Part shown: piece by piece, positions 10,064 through 19,726 of the stretch | Layout of the letters: each line of letters starts with the position of its first letter | Position numbering within the stretch: position 1 is the first letter of the stretch | From: Halothiobacillus sp. | Lineage (GTDB): Bacteria > Pseudomonadota > Gammaproteobacteria > Halothiobacillales > Halothiobacillaceae | Assembly (NCBI GenBank): GCA_024635755.1 | Contig: JAGXIF010000033.1 | Span: 124,001-188,000 of the forward strand | Reading direction: 5' to 3' | DNA length: 64,000 bases | Notes under the pieces: model-generated | Told to the model about the DNA's origin: nothing | What the model saw: only the letters and a program-made list of their open reading frames with translations | Database searches by the model: none | Made by a program: the position numbers and the translations under genes

Positions 10064-10982
10064 CGGGGGAGCGGTCTCTGCCGTGTGATGCCTCACCGTT
10101 CTCGGCCTCGACCATGGCAGCAAAGGCCTCGGCCAGCGGATTGGCGGCTCGCCCGACGGGGTCGATTCGGCCCAGGCGGCGAGTCGGCGCACGACATCCG
10201 CCGCCCTGAAGGGCAATCAGCCCGCTGCGCTGCAGGGTGTTGGGCAGCAACGCCCAGCCCACGCCGGTGGCCGCCAGCACGGCGATCGAGTCGAGTTGGT
10301 TGATCTCGATCGCGGCCGGTGGCAGCAACCCGCAGTCATCCAGCCAGCGATCGATGGCCGCCCGGGTGCTGGTCGCCTGGGCCGGCAGGATCAGGGGAAG
10401 CCGTTCGCCAATGGCCCGCAGGCCGGCCTCCTCACCGCCCGCACAATGGCGCGCCGCCACCATCGGCACTAGCTCCTCCTGCCAGAGCAATCGGGTGCGC
10501 ACGCCGTGACCGACCCGCGGCGGCAACGTGGCATAAGCCAGCGACGCCTCGCCATTGCTGACCCGCTCGATGGCGCGTTCAGAATCGTGAAAACTCAAAT
10601 CCAGGAGCACGTCCGGATACGTGGTGGAAAACCGCTCCAGCACACCGGGCAGGAGGTGCAGCCCACAGTAATGGCTCAGGCAGACAGAAAGCCGACCACC
10701 ACGCGCCTCGCCGCCATAGGCGGCCACCGTCACAATATCTTCCAGGCTTTTGCGCATGCCTTGCACCGACGGCAACAGCCGCTCGCCCGGGTAGGTGAGC
10801 ACCACGCGCTGCCCCAGCCGGTCGAACAGCGTAAAACCCAGCCGATCCTCGAGCAGTGCAACCCGCTTGGAGATGGCCGGCTGACTGATGTGCAGACGGT
10901 GCGCCGCCTCGGAGAAGGAGCCGGTTTCGGCCACGGCGAGAAACGTGAGCAGTTGCTGGGTATCGAGTTGAGCAGGGTTCAC
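10047..10982 (-). CDS. LysR-family transcriptional regulator
   Basis: 311-residue regulator. An N-terminal winged helix-turn-helix covers residues 8-66 (LLTFLAVAETGSFSEAAHRL, then ISQPAISKRVALLEDRLG), followed by a linker helix and the two-lobed effector domain from about 95. The start is GTG at 10982 with GGAGG six bases upstream. It is divergent from the DUF2237-leuCDB genes across 112 bp, so it may regulate these as LysR proteins often do, though leucine-branch control is not proven. Its stop lies inside the end of the upstream phosphatase gene (17 bp, opposite strand). The effector is unknown. Confidence 0.9.
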   Translation of the reverse strand: MNPAQLDTQQLLTFLAVAETGSFSEAAHRLHISQPAISKRVALLEDRLGFTLFDRLGQRVVLTYPGERLLPSVQGMRKSLEDIVTVAAYGGEARGGRLSVCLSHYCGLHLLPGVLERFSTTYPDVLLDLSFHDSERAIERVSNGEASLAYATLPPRVGHGVRTRLLWQEELVPMVAARHCAGGEEAGLRAIGERLPLILPAQATSTRAAIDRWLDDCGLLPPAAIEINQLDSIAVLAATGVGWALLPNTLQRSGLIALQGGGCRAPTRRLGRIDPVGRAANPLAEAFAAMVEAENGEASHGRDRSPVNQRL

Positions 10983-11094
10983 GGCGGCCTCCGGCGCATT
11001 CGGTGTGGACTCAGCTCACTGTATAACCATAAGGAATGGGTTTCATGATTTATTTCCATTTTAGTTATCGGACCGGGGGCATTAAGATCACGAC

Positions 11095-11502
11095 ATGAAA
11101 ACCGATGGCCTCAATGTCCTGGGATTGCCCCTGCAGCCCTGTTCCACGGATCCCCTGACAGGGTTCTACCGGGATGGACGCTGTCATGTCGCCCGTGAGG
11201 ATGGTGGTATGCACGGCATCTGCGCCGAGGTGGATGACGCCTTTCTCCATTACACCGCCACGCAGGGCAATGAATTGCGCCAGCCCATGCCGGGTAACGA
11301 CTTTCCGGGACTGCGGGCCGGGGATCGTTGGTGCCTGTGCGCGCTGCGCTGGCGGGAGGCCTTCGAGGCCGGCATGGCACCGCCGGTGGTCTTGGCATCG
11401 ACACACCATAGCGTGCTCCGGGTCCTGCGGCTCCGCGACCTGATCGAGCACGCGGTCGATCCGCCCGCATCGGGGCTCGACGACGGTTTTTTCGAATTCT
11501 AA
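11095..11502 (+). CDS. DUF2237 family protein
   Basis: 135-residue soluble protein of unknown biochemical function. It carries the family hallmarks: [20 protein letters not shown] at the N-terminus, a central [16 protein letters not shown], and a C-terminal [13 protein letters not shown] segment. The conserved cysteines and histidine suggest a metal or redox site, which is inference. It is the first gene after the divergent LysR promoter region, with leuC 62 bp downstream. No strong Shine-Dalgarno sequence precedes the ATG. Confidence 0.9.
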   Translation: MKTDGLNVLGLPLQPCSTDPLTGFYRDGRCHVAREDGGMHGICAEVDDAFLHYTATQGNELRQPMPGNDFPGLRAGDRWCLCALRWREAFEAGMAPPVVLASTHHSVLRVLRLRDLIEHAVDPPASGLDDGFFEF

Positions 11503-11564
11503 CGAATCGCAATAATAGCAATGAGGACAGGCCGGCAATGACCGGACTGCACGAGGACAAGCCC

Positions 11565-12968
11565 ATGGCTGGAAAGACACTTTACGAAAAACTCTTCGAC
11601 GCCCACGTGGTGCGCCAACAGGAAGACGGTACCGCGTTGCTCTATATCGACCGCCATCTCGTTCACGAGGTGACCAGTCCGCAGGCCTTTGAAGGCTTGC
11701 GACTGGCGGGGCGAAAGCCCTGGCGCCCCGGGGCCATGCTGGCCGTGCCGGATCACAACGTGCCCACGACCAACCGGGCCGGAGGGATCGTTGATCCGGT
11801 CTCGCGGGAACAGGTGAACACGCTGGGTCGTAACTGCCAGGAATTCGGCGTGAAGGAGTTCCCCATGGCCGACCTGCGCCAGGGCATCGTGCATATCATC
11901 GGTCCGGAGGAAGGTTTCACCCTTCCCGGGTCGACGGTGGTCTGTGGAGATTCACATACCTCCACGCACGGGGCAATCGGCGCGCTGGCCTTCGGTATCG
12001 GCACGTCCGAGGTCGAGCACGTCATGGCAACGCAGACTCTCCTGCAGAAGCGCACAAAGACCCTCCAGGTCCGGGTGGACGGCGACCTGGGTCCGGGGGT
12101 GACCGCCAAGGATGTCGTGCTCGCCATTATCGGCAAGATCGGCACGGCCGGCGGCACGGGTTACGCCATCGAGTTCGCCGGTTCGGCGATCGAATCGCTC
12201 TCGATCGAAGGCCGGATGAGCGTGTGCAACATGTCGATCGAGGCCGGCGCGCGGGCGGGCATGGTCGCCGTGGATGAAAAGACCATCGAGTACTTCCGCG
12301 ACAAGCCGTATGCCCCCACGGGCGAGATGTTCGAGCGGGCAGCCGAATACTGGCGCACGCTCAAGTCAGATCCAGATGCCGAATTCGACAAGGTGGTCAC
12401 CCTCGACGCCACCCGGATCGAGCCGCAGGTCAGCTGGGGCACCTCGCCGGAGATGGTGGTCCCCGTCACCGGCAAGGTACCGGATCCGGCAGCCGAACCC
12501 GATCCGGTCAAGGCCGAGGGCATGCGCAAGGCCCTCGCCTACATGGGCCTGGAGGCCAACACGCCGATGACCAACATCCCGATCGACAAGGTGTTCATCG
12601 GCTCGTGCACGAACGCCCGGATTGAAGACCTGCGTGCCGCGGCGGCCGTGATCAAGGGCGGGCGCGTGGCCGACAATGTCACCCTCGCCATGGTCGTGCC
12701 GGGGTCCGGGCTCGTGCGGGAACAGGCGGAGAAAGAAGGCCTCGACAAGATCTTCCTCGAGGCCGGCTTCGAATGGCGCGAGCCGGGTTGTTCCATGTGC
12801 CTGGCCATGAACGCCGACCGGCTCGAGCCGGGCGAGCGCTGCGCCTCCACGTCCAACCGTAATTTCGAGGGACGTCAGGGGCAGGGCGGTCGTACGCATC
12901 TTCTCAGCCCGGCCATGGCCGCCGCCGCCGGCATCGCGGGCCATTTCGTCGACGTTCGTCAAGCGTAA
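11565..12968 (+). CDS. leuC: 3-isopropylmalate dehydratase large subunit
   Basis: Together with LeuD it isomerises 2-isopropylmalate to 3-isopropylmalate in leucine synthesis. The 467-residue length matches E. coli LeuC (466). It begins [16 protein letters not shown] and contains [17 protein letters not shown] and the 4Fe-4S ligands, one Cys in [12 protein letters not shown] and two in CSMC. ATG 11565 aligns with known LeuC starts and has GAGGA upstream. An in-frame ATG at 11538 adds nine residues and cannot be excluded. leuD follows after 11 bp. leuA is not in the window. Confidence 0.97.
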   Translation: MAGKTLYEKLFDAHVVRQQEDGTALLYIDRHLVHEVTSPQAFEGLRLAGRKPWRPGAMLAVPDHNVPTTNRAGGIVDPVSREQVNTLGRNCQEFGVKEFPMADLRQGIVHIIGPEEGFTLPGSTVVCGDSHTSTHGAIGALAFGIGTSEVEHVMATQTLLQKRTKTLQVRVDGDLGPGVTAKDVVLAIIGKIGTAGGTGYAIEFAGSAIESLSIEGRMSVCNMSIEAGARAGMVAVDEKTIEYFRDKPYAPTGEMFERAAEYWRTLKSDPDAEFDKVVTLDATRIEPQVSWGTSPEMVVPVTGKVPDPAAEPDPVKAEGMRKALAYMGLEANTPMTNIPIDKVFIGSCTNARIEDLRAAAAVIKGGRVADNVTLAMVVPGSGLVREQAEKEGLDKIFLEAGFEWREPGCSMCLAMNADRLEPGERCASTSNRNFEGRQGQGGRTHLLSPAMAAAAGIAGHFVDVRQA

Positions 12969-12979
12969 AGGAGTCAAGC

Positions 12980-13642
12980 ATGCAGCCCTTCACTACCCAC
13001 AAGGGAATTGTCGCGCCCTTGGACCGCTCGAACGTGGACACCGACGCGATCATCCCCAAGCAATACCTCAAGTCGGTCAAACGCACCGGGTTCGGGCCCA
13101 CCGCCTTCGACGACTGGCGGTATCTTGATCCCGGCGAGCCGGGCATGGACCACAGCAAGCGGCGCGAAAACCCGGACTTTGTGCTCAACAAGTCGCCGTT
13201 CGATCACGCCACGATCCTGCTGGCGCGCGAGAACTTTGGCTGCGGGTCGTCCCGTGAGCATGCTGTGTGGGCCTTGACCGACTTCGGTTTCCGGGCCGTC
13301 ATCGCACCGTCGTTTGCCGACATCTTCTTCAACAACAGCTTCAAGAACGGTCTGCTTCCGATTGCCTTGAAAGAAGAAGAGGTCGATGCGCTCTTTGGGC
13401 TGGTCAAGGACAACCCGGGGGCGGAAGTCGAGATCGACCTGCCCAACCAAACCGTGACGGCACCCAATGGCACCCAGTACCGCTTCGACATCGACAGCTT
13501 TCGCAAGCACTGCCTGATCGAAGGGCTGGACGACATTGCACTGACACTGGGACACAGCGAAGAGATCAAAGCCTACGAAACCGCGCAGGTGGAGCGGACC
13601 CCTTGGTTGTTCAACGACCTGCGCGGTCATACCGGTGGATGA
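12980..13642 (+). CDS. leuD: 3-isopropylmalate dehydratase small subunit
   Basis: 220-residue swivelling subunit of isopropylmalate isomerase. It contains [13 protein letters not shown] near the N-terminus and the substrate-loop signature [15 protein letters not shown], then [18 protein letters not shown] lies just before the ATG. The length fits the proteobacterial LeuD1 type (about 200-215). It sits between leuC and leuB in the usual order and is surely co-transcribed with them. Confidence 0.97.
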   Translation: MQPFTTHKGIVAPLDRSNVDTDAIIPKQYLKSVKRTGFGPTAFDDWRYLDPGEPGMDHSKRRENPDFVLNKSPFDHATILLARENFGCGSSREHAVWALTDFGFRAVIAPSFADIFFNNSFKNGLLPIALKEEEVDALFGLVKDNPGAEVEIDLPNQTVTAPNGTQYRFDIDSFRKHCLIEGLDDIALTLGHSEEIKAYETAQVERTPWLFNDLRGHTGG

Positions 13643-13678
13643 GATCCGGACGAATTCAGAACAAATGCAGAAAAATGG

Positions 13679-14770
13679 ATGGGTAACCCCTTGAGCGAAA
13701 AGAATATCCTTGTCTTGCCGGGCGATGGCATCGGCCCGGAGATTACCGAACAGGCCGTCAATGTCCTTAAGACCGTGGCCGAAGACAGCGATCTTGAGCT
13801 TTCCTTCACGAACGGCCTGATTGGCGGTGCTGCCTACGATGCCGAAGGCGACCCGTTTCCGGGCAGCACTCGCCGACAGGCGGCCGAGGCGGATGCCGTG
13901 CTTCTGGGTGCGGTTGGCAGTCCCCAGTACGACAGCCTGGACCGTCCCTTGCGGCCGGAACGCGGCCTGCTGGCGATCCGCAAGACGCTGGGACTGTTCG
14001 CCAATCTGCGACCGGCCTTGCTTTACCACGCCCTGGCCGATGCCTCGTCCCTCAAGGCCGACGTCGTTGCGGGCCTGGATATTCTGATCGTGCGCGAGCT
14101 CACCGGCGGGGTGTACTTCGGCCAGCCACGAGGCATCCGCGAGGTCAATGGCCAGCGGGAAGGCTTCAACACGATGCATTACAACGAGGCAGAGATCGAG
14201 CGCATCGGCCGGGTGGCCTTCGAAGCGGCCAGTAAGCGTGGCAAGCGCCTGTGCTCGGTCGACAAGGCCAATGTTTTGGAGACATCCGAGCTGTGGCGCG
14301 AGGTCATGAACCGACTGTCGACCGAGTACCCGGAGGTCGAACTGTCGCACATGTATGTCGACAACGCCGCGATGCAGCTGGTGCGTGCGCCGAAGCAGTT
14401 CGACGTAATCGTGACCGAGAACCTGTTCGGCGACATACTCTCCGACCAAGCATCCATGTTGACCGGTTCGATCGGGATGCTGCCCTCGGCATCGCTCAAC
14501 GAGAAAGGGCAGGGGCTGTATGAACCGAGTCACGGCTCGGCGCCGGATATCGCGGGAAAGGGGGTTGCCAACCCCATGGCGACCATCCTGTCCGCGGCCA
14601 TGTTGCTACGTTATTCCTTCGGCCGCGGCGATCTGGCCGAACGCATCGAAAATGCCTGCGTGGCGGTTCTGGATCAGGGGCTGCGCACCCCGGACACCAT
14701 GCAGCCCGGCATGCAGGAAGCCTCCACCGAGGAGATCGGCAAGGCCGTGACCGCCGCTCTCCGGGGCTGA
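13679..14770 (+). CDS. leuB: 3-isopropylmalate dehydrogenase
   Basis: NAD-dependent oxidative decarboxylation of 3-isopropylmalate to 2-oxoisocaproate. The 363-residue product has [10 protein letters not shown] at the start, the substrate arginine region in LFANLRPA, the catalytic [13 protein letters not shown], the Mg-binding DNAAMQL and [15 protein letters not shown], and the NAD-binding [14 protein letters not shown]. The ATG at 13679 lacks a good Shine-Dalgarno sequence; TTG 13691 would give the common [11 protein letters not shown] start. It is 36 bp after leuD in the leuCDB operon. No clear terminator follows. Confidence 0.97.
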   Translation: MGNPLSEKNILVLPGDGIGPEITEQAVNVLKTVAEDSDLELSFTNGLIGGAAYDAEGDPFPGSTRRQAAEADAVLLGAVGSPQYDSLDRPLRPERGLLAIRKTLGLFANLRPALLYHALADASSLKADVVAGLDILIVRELTGGVYFGQPRGIREVNGQREGFNTMHYNEAEIERIGRVAFEAASKRGKRLCSVDKANVLETSELWREVMNRLSTEYPEVELSHMYVDNAAMQLVRAPKQFDVIVTENLFGDILSDQASMLTGSIGMLPSASLNEKGQGLYEPSHGSAPDIAGKGVANPMATILSAAMLLRYSFGRGDLAERIENACVAVLDQGLRTPDTMQPGMQEASTEEIGKAVTAALRG

Positions 14771-14939
14771 GTGTTTTTCGCCTGCGTGAGCCGGATGCGC
14801 TAGGCTATATGGCCATTGCGCGATCTCCGGCCCGGCCGTAGCGGACGGGGATCGCCTCGCCCCACAGGGGCAAAAATTAACGCACCGGGCGCTATTTCGT
14901 CAGCGACCCGTACACATTTTTCATCAAGGAGAAATCTTC

Positions 14940-15962
14940 ATGAGCAAGACGGTCGACGTTGCTGTTGTCGGTGCCACGGGCGCCGTCGGTGAGACCATGC
15001 TTTCCATCCTGGCCGAGCGCGGCTTTCCGGCTGGCAAGGTCTACGCACTGGCGTCCGAGCGGTCGGCGGGTAAGAAGGTGGCCTACGGGAACAACTTTCT
15101 GACGGTCGAGGATCTTGCCACGTTCGATTTCTCAAAGGTCCAGGTCGGTCTGTTCTCGCCCGGCGGAGACATCTCGCGCGAGTTTGCCCCCAAGGCAGCC
15201 GCGGCCGGTTGCGTGGTCATCGACAATACCTCCGAGTTCCGCTACGACGACGACGTGCCGTTGATCGTGCCCGAGGTCAATGCCCACGCCATCGCTGGCT
15301 ATACCCAGCGCAACATCATCGCCAACCCCAATTGCTCGACCATCCAGATGCTGGTCGCCTTGAAGCCCATCTACGACGCCGTCGGCATCGACCGGATCAA
15401 CGTCGCCACCTACCAGGCGGTCTCCGGTTCCGGCAAGGAAGCGATCGAGGAACTGGCCACCCAGAGTGCCCGAAAGCTCAACGGCCAGGATGCGGACGCC
15501 GTGGTCTATCCGAAGCAGATCGCCTTTAACGCCCTGCCGCAGATCGATGTCTTCCAGGACAACGGTTACACCAAGGAAGAAATGAAGATGGTCTGGGAGA
15601 CGCAGAAGATTTTCGAGGACGACGCGATCCAGATAAACCCGACGGCCGTGCGTGTCCCGGTGTTCTTCGGGCACTCCGAGGCCCTGCACATCGAGACGCG
15701 CGACAAGATCACCGCGGAGCAGGCCTGGGAGCTGTTCAAAAACGCCCCCGGTATTGAGGTGCTCGACACGCGTCGCGACGGCGGGTACCCGACCGCGGTA
15801 ACCGAGGGCGCGGGACACGACCCGGTCTACGTGGGCCGTATCCGCGAGGACATCTCGCACGACCGGGGTCTCAACCTCTGGGTGGTGGCCGACAACGTGC
15901 GCAAGGGCGCTGCGCTCAACAGCGTGCAGATCGCTGAATGCCTGGTGCGCGACCACCTTTGA
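14940..15962 (+). CDS. asd: Aspartate-semialdehyde dehydrogenase
   Basis: Reduces aspartyl phosphate to the semialdehyde, the branch point to lysine/diaminopimelate, threonine and methionine. The 340-residue protein has the NADPH-binding VVGATGAVGETML, active-site Cys in NPNCSTIQM and QAVSGSGKEAI. The shorter form and motifs match the family of Pseudomonas-like and Gram-positive Asd rather than the E. coli 367-residue type. AAGGAGAAAT precedes the ATG. A possible weak promoter (GCTATAT near 14810) lies in the 170-bp gap after leuB, so it may be transcribed both from leuCDB and on its own. Confidence 0.96.
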   Translation: MSKTVDVAVVGATGAVGETMLSILAERGFPAGKVYALASERSAGKKVAYGNNFLTVEDLATFDFSKVQVGLFSPGGDISREFAPKAAAAGCVVIDNTSEFRYDDDVPLIVPEVNAHAIAGYTQRNIIANPNCSTIQMLVALKPIYDAVGIDRINVATYQAVSGSGKEAIEELATQSARKLNGQDADAVVYPKQIAFNALPQIDVFQDNGYTKEEMKMVWETQKIFEDDAIQINPTAVRVPVFFGHSEALHIETRDKITAEQAWELFKNAPGIEVLDTRRDGGYPTAVTEGAGHDPVYVGRIREDISHDRGLNLWVVADNVRKGAALNSVQIAECLVRDHL

Positions 15963-16065
15963 TCTATGGCACAATCGGGCTCGAAAGAGGCTATGGGAAG
16001 GCGCTGGCAAGGATGGGCAACCCTCGCCGAGGTGTCCACGCCGGCATGAGCAAGGAGTCATTGAC

Positions 16066-18438
16066 ATGCGGAAGTTGAGTTTGGTGATTGCGGGCATCCT
16101 CGGTGCAGGGGGTCCGCTGATCAGCCAGGCCGCCACCTTGGGCGAGGCCCGGGTGGAGTCGAATCTGACCGAACCACTGCAGGTGGTCGTGCCGTTGGCC
16201 CGTTCCGCCAACGAGTCACTCGATGAGCTCAGCGTTCAGCTGGCGCCAGCGTCGTTCTACCGGGAGGCCGGGGTTCCCCTGGAAAGCCTCGATGGCAATC
16301 TCACGTTCGCGATCAAGTCCGATCGCAACGGGGAATACGTGCTGATCGGCTCCAAACGTCCCATCCGCGATCCGATCCTCAGCGTGCTGCTCCAGGTCAG
16401 TTCGCCCCAAGGACGCATGATCCGCGAATTCAACTTCCTGCTTGATCCGCCCACCACCTCGACGGCCAGTTCGTCGGGGCAGGCGGCACGCTCGAATACC
16501 GCTCCCCGTCAAACCACCGCTCCGGCGAGTCAGTCGACGTCGACCTGGCAACGACCGGCGTCTGTCCCTGATCTCGATCTGACCGACACCTACCAGGTGC
16601 AAAGCGGCGATACGCTGTATGACATTGCCCGCGAGCACGTCGGTGAGGGTGAGGATGTCCGCCCGATGATGCAGGCGCTCATCGATGCGAACCCACAGGC
16701 GTTCAGCAACGGCAACGGCAACGCCATGATGGCCGGCGCCAATCTGCAGGTGCCTGCCAGCCGGGAGCCTGCCGGGCCCGTCGAGGGTTCACAGCAAGCC
16801 GGCCAAGTGGACTCCGGCATGGAGGGCAACCGGTTGCCGGCCCTGGAACTACTGAGCCCCGAGGAAAAGACAGCGACCGAAACGGCACCAGCCAAGGTCG
16901 GCGGGTTCGGCAACCTATCCGCAAGCAACCGGCTGCCGGCGATTGCGGGCAGCCCCGCGGAGACAGCAGGCATAGAAGACGGTCAGGAGGGAGCCCTCGA
17001 CCGAGAGGAAATGGAGTCGATTCGTGCGGAGAATGCCGCGCTGACGGATCAATTGCGCGGGCTCAAGGACCAGATCGATTCGGTTCAGGTCTCGATCAGC
17101 GATCGAAACGCCCAGATTGCGGAACTGCAAGCAGCCGTCGACGAATCACGAGCCCAGGCCCGTGAACTCGAAGCGCTACGCGGCAATTTCTGGCTCGATT
17201 GGGGCAAGTACCTCACCGGCATTCTGGGGCTGGTGATCATTGCCTTGCTCATCGCACTGGGTCTGAAGGGCCGCAGCCGCGAACGGGACGAACCGGCGGT
17301 ATCGATGCCGGTTACCGCCGCCTCCGGCCCCCAACAACCCGGAGCCCCTGCCGATCCGGTCGCTGAACCCCGCGAAGCCCCCACAGCCGGTATTGGACAG
17401 ATCGCCGGAGCGGCCACCGCCGGCGCCGCGGCCGCCGAGATCACGCAATCGGAACCGGCGACATCCAAATCGGATCAGGGAGGCCGCAACGATGACCCCA
17501 TGAACCCGGAAATGGCACTCGAAGAATCCCGGGTACTCGAGTCGTTCAACCTGACCCACCAGGCGCTCGAGTTGCTGCAGGACAGTTTGGCGGAACACCC
17601 GGGACATCCCGGGCTGCAGGAAGCCATCAATCGGTTCAACGGACAAGAACCAGGCACGGAACAGGCTCCAACCGCCCAAGCGGAGGCGCCGGACAATCCG
17701 CCAACGTCGCAGGATGAGTCCATCATGGCCGAGGAGGCGGATGTTTATGCCACCTCGCTGCCGGCAGAGCCGACAGATCAGGGGGGGCCTGGCGAAGCAT
17801 CTCTTGCCGGTGACGAGACATCCCACGTGACGTCGGACAGGGCAGCGGAATCCTCTTCTGCTGCCAGTGGCAGTATTGAGTGGGACAACGATCTTGACGA
17901 CATGCTGGCCACGCCGGAACCAGAGTCGCCCCGAGAATCGGCCGGTCCGGATGAAAGCCTGATGGAGTTCGACGACTCCTACGCCTTGGAAACCCCGGCG
18001 GAAGAGCAGGACGTCGGGGCAGATGAGGCGCCAACGGAGCCTCGTGAGGCCGAGGGCACCGTGGCAGAGGCACCTGAGAAAGATGAACCGCTCGACCTGT
18101 CCGGTTTTGATCTTGAGGCCATGGAAGAAGCCCCGAGTCCAGCTGCCGAAGAGACGGCGGACGACGAGCTTTCCCTGAATGCACCGGAATTCGAGTCAGC
18201 ACCGGAATTCGAGTCACTGGAGTCGGAGGAGTCCGCTCCAACGGAGTCCCACCAGGAACCGGAACCGGCCGAGGCCGATAGCTCGGGGACCGATACGCGC
18301 GTGGGCCTGGCGGAGGCATTCCTCGATGTCGGTGACGAGGAAAGTTTCGAGATGATCAAATCAGAGTTGCAAGACGAGGGGGCTACGGAAGCCCTGGAGC
18401 GCCTTGATGCGCTCGAGAAGCGTCGATTTGGCGGGTGA
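16066..18438 (+). CDS. fimV: FimV-like pilus assembly / polar hub protein
   Basis: 790-residue inner-membrane peptidoglycan-binding protein. It has a signal peptide (1-23, ending SQAATL), a FimV N-terminal domain (ATLGEARVESNLTEPL to about 130), a LysM module at about 175-215 (YQVQSGDTLYDIAREH), a coiled coil at about 310-370, and one transmembrane helix at about 382-402. A long acidic cytoplasmic tail follows, ending in the conserved C-terminal motif TRVGLAEAFLDVGD plus a leucine-rich helix (745-790). FimV organises type IV pili and polar cAMP or chemosensory complexes in Pseudomonas. The acidic tail is low-complexity and contains an 18-bp tandem duplication. It follows asd, as in several gammaproteobacteria, but truA is not next. 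Confidence 0.9.
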   Translation: MRKLSLVIAGILGAGGPLISQAATLGEARVESNLTEPLQVVVPLARSANESLDELSVQLAPASFYREAGVPLESLDGNLTFAIKSDRNGEYVLIGSKRPIRDPILSVLLQVSSPQGRMIREFNFLLDPPTTSTASSSGQAARSNTAPRQTTAPASQSTSTWQRPASVPDLDLTDTYQVQSGDTLYDIAREHVGEGEDVRPMMQALIDANPQAFSNGNGNAMMAGANLQVPASREPAGPVEGSQQAGQVDSGMEGNRLPALELLSPEEKTATETAPAKVGGFGNLSASNRLPAIAGSPAETAGIEDGQEGALDREEMESIRAENAALTDQLRGLKDQIDSVQVSISDRNAQIAELQAAVDESRAQARELEALRGNFWLDWGKYLTGILGLVIIALLIALGLKGRSRERDEPAVSMPVTAASGPQQPGAPADPVAEPREAPTAGIGQIAGAATAGAAAAEITQSEPATSKSDQGGRNDDPMNPEMALEESRVLESFNLTHQALELLQDSLAEHPGHPGLQEAINRFNGQEPGTEQAPTAQAEAPDNPPTSQDESIMAEEADVYATSLPAEPTDQGGPGEASLAGDETSHVTSDRAAESSSAASGSIEWDNDLDDMLATPEPESPRESAGPDESLMEFDDSYALETPAEEQDVGADEAPTEPREAEGTVAEAPEKDEPLDLSGFDLEAMEEAPSPAAEETADDELSLNAPEFESAPEFESLESEESAPTESHQEPEPAEADSSGTDTRVGLAEAFLDVGDEESFEMIKSELQDEGATEALERLDALEKRRFGG
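18181..18216 (+). repeat. Perfect 18-bp tandem duplication inside fimV
   Basis: 18181-18198 and 18199-18216 are identical, and each encodes APEFES in frame. It lies in the acidic low-complexity tail where slippage would be tolerated. Confidence 0.92.
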
Positions 18439-18495
18439 TATGATGATCCCGAGCGGCGCATGAGCGCCGCGGATTGGCTCGCAGGAGCCTGAGAG

Positions 18496-18534
18496 ACTGG
18501 CCCATCGACTTCGCGCGATGGGCCAGTTTGTTTT
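18496..18534 (+). terminator. Rho-independent terminator of fimV
   Basis: ACTGGCCCATCG (18496-18507) pairs perfectly with CGATGGGCCAGT (18516-18527) around an 8-base loop, followed by TTGTTTT. It sits 57 bp after the fimV stop. From 18535 to 18704 there is an ACTCGAC/GTCGAGT short inverted repeat near 18560 but no gene. Confidence 0.88.
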
Positions 18535-18704
18535 GGGGCGCCTATCGCCAAAGGCATACTCGACGGGTCGAGTCGTGAGTGTGGCGCGATTTAAGTTCCG
18601 CGCCCGGTGTCTTGCTCATTAACTGGCCCCGGTCCCCACCGCCTAAACGTGGAAGCAAAGCTTGGCAAGGGCAGGGCGCCAAGCACCACGGTATACTCGG
18701 CACG

Positions 18705-18739
18705 AAAAAAACCCGGGGCTCGTTTGAACCACCGGGTTT
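18705..18739 (-). terminator. Terminator of the tRNA-Leu transcript
   Basis: On the minus strand AAACCCGG pairs with CCGGGTTT, immediately followed by a run of T (complement of the A tract 18705-18711). It lies about 17 bp past the tRNA 3' end. Confidence 0.88.
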
Positions 18740-18755
18740 CCGTCAGCATATTGAT

Positions 18756-18840
18756 TGGTGCCCAGGAGAGGACTCGAACCTCCACGGATCTCTCCACTAG
18801 TACCTGAAACTAGCGCGTCTACCAGTTCCGCCACCTGGGC
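18756..18840 (-). tRNA. tRNA-Leu (anticodon CAG)
   Basis: 85 nt including an encoded CCA. The acceptor arms GCCCAGG and CCTGGGC pair fully, the D-arm has GGCGGAACTGGTAGACGCG, and the anticodon loop TTCAGGT within CTAGT/ACTAG gives CAG, reading CUG. A variable arm (class II) precedes the T-arm GAGGTTCGAGTCCTC. It has its own promoter and terminator. Confidence 0.98.
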
Positions 18841-18850
18841 AACGCGGCGC

Positions 18851-18879
18851 ATATTATGAATCTGGAAGGGGATTGTCAA
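18851..18879 (-). promoter_or_regulatory. Strong sigma-70 promoter of tRNA-Leu
   Basis: On the minus strand TTGACA (18879-18874), a 17-bp spacer and TAATAT (18856-18851) are followed by a GC-rich discriminator (GCGCCGC) typical of stringently controlled stable-RNA promoters. The predicted start is near 18844. It overlaps the ribosome-binding site of the divergent gene at 18882. Confidence 0.88.
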
Positions 18880-18881
18880 CC

Positions 18882-19394
18882 GTGAATGCAACAAAAACTC
18901 CCGCGTTGCGGGTCATCGTGATCCCGGCCGAGGGCCGCTCCACGGTCTCGATACGTGACAAGCGACTGATCCCATGTGAAAAAAGTCAACCGGGCGACCG
19001 GCGCGTGACCGTATATGTCTTTGATCCCCGTGGGGGGCGCATCGAAGAGGACGTGGCGCTCGATGCAGGGGGGACGGAAATCACCGAATTGACGCAAGCC
19101 AGCGAGGCCCTTGCGGAAAGTGAGGTCGTCGATGTGGTGGTGGATGCCACGCAATGGTCACCGATCATTGCGCAATTGCTGGCCAACTTGCGGGATCGTG
19201 GCAACCGGCCGATCGCCGTGCACCTGGAAGGTGTCGAGGATGCCATGTCGCGGATGATTGCCCTGGGCTTCCGGGGCACAGCGTTGCCAGAGCCGGTATT
19301 CAACTACGACATCCGGGATTACAAGCACACGCCTGATTGGCTTAACGCCAGGCACTGGGCAAACCCGGAACTATGGGGCAAATACCGCTGGTGA
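18882..19394 (+). CDS. Unrecognised conserved-looking protein
   Basis: A 170-residue soluble protein with no signal peptide or membrane helix, and no family I can name. Composition is ordinary; there is one cysteine near residue 30. The central part looks like alternating strands and helices (VDVVVDATQWSPIIAQLLAN, then RPIAVHLEGVEDAMSRMIAL). The C-terminus is rich in aromatics (YDIRDYKH, then LNARHWANPELWGKYRW), a pattern unlikely in a chance frame. The GTG at 18882 has GGAAGGGGA upstream; TTG 18873 is the alternative. The tRNA-Leu promoter overlaps its start on the other strand. Function unknown. Confidence 0.7.
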   Translation: MNATKTPALRVIVIPAEGRSTVSIRDKRLIPCEKSQPGDRRVTVYVFDPRGGRIEEDVALDAGGTEITELTQASEALAESEVVDVVVDATQWSPIIAQLLANLRDRGNRPIAVHLEGVEDAMSRMIALGFRGTALPEPVFNYDIRDYKHTPDWLNARHWANPELWGKYRW

Positions 19395-19726
19395 TCCGGG
19401 CGGTCGATGGAGTGAGGTGGATGGAATCCGGCAAGGGAGTCAGACTGGACATCCCGAAGTCATGGCCTTCGGGACACATCGCTTTCGCTACCCGTTTATG
19501 GTATTTAACATAATATATATTCTACGAAGTATGTGATGGAGCGAATGCCGCCGCGTGCGCGGCCCCCTGCGCCACCCATCGCCTCGAATCAGCCTCTGCG
19601 AGACGTGAGCCCGCCGGTTTTGCACTACAATCGAGCCCGATAACGCATTCTGCGCGCGAGTCGCGATGGCATGATGCGACCATGTCCAACCGTCTCGATA
19701 AAACCCACCGCTGCAACAGGCTTGTT

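Noticed and set aside
12974-14533. Long antisense open frame (519 codons) opposite leuD and leuB
   Set aside because: It is the mirror of high-GC codon usage in well-identified leuD and leuB; no family resemblance or ribosome-binding site.
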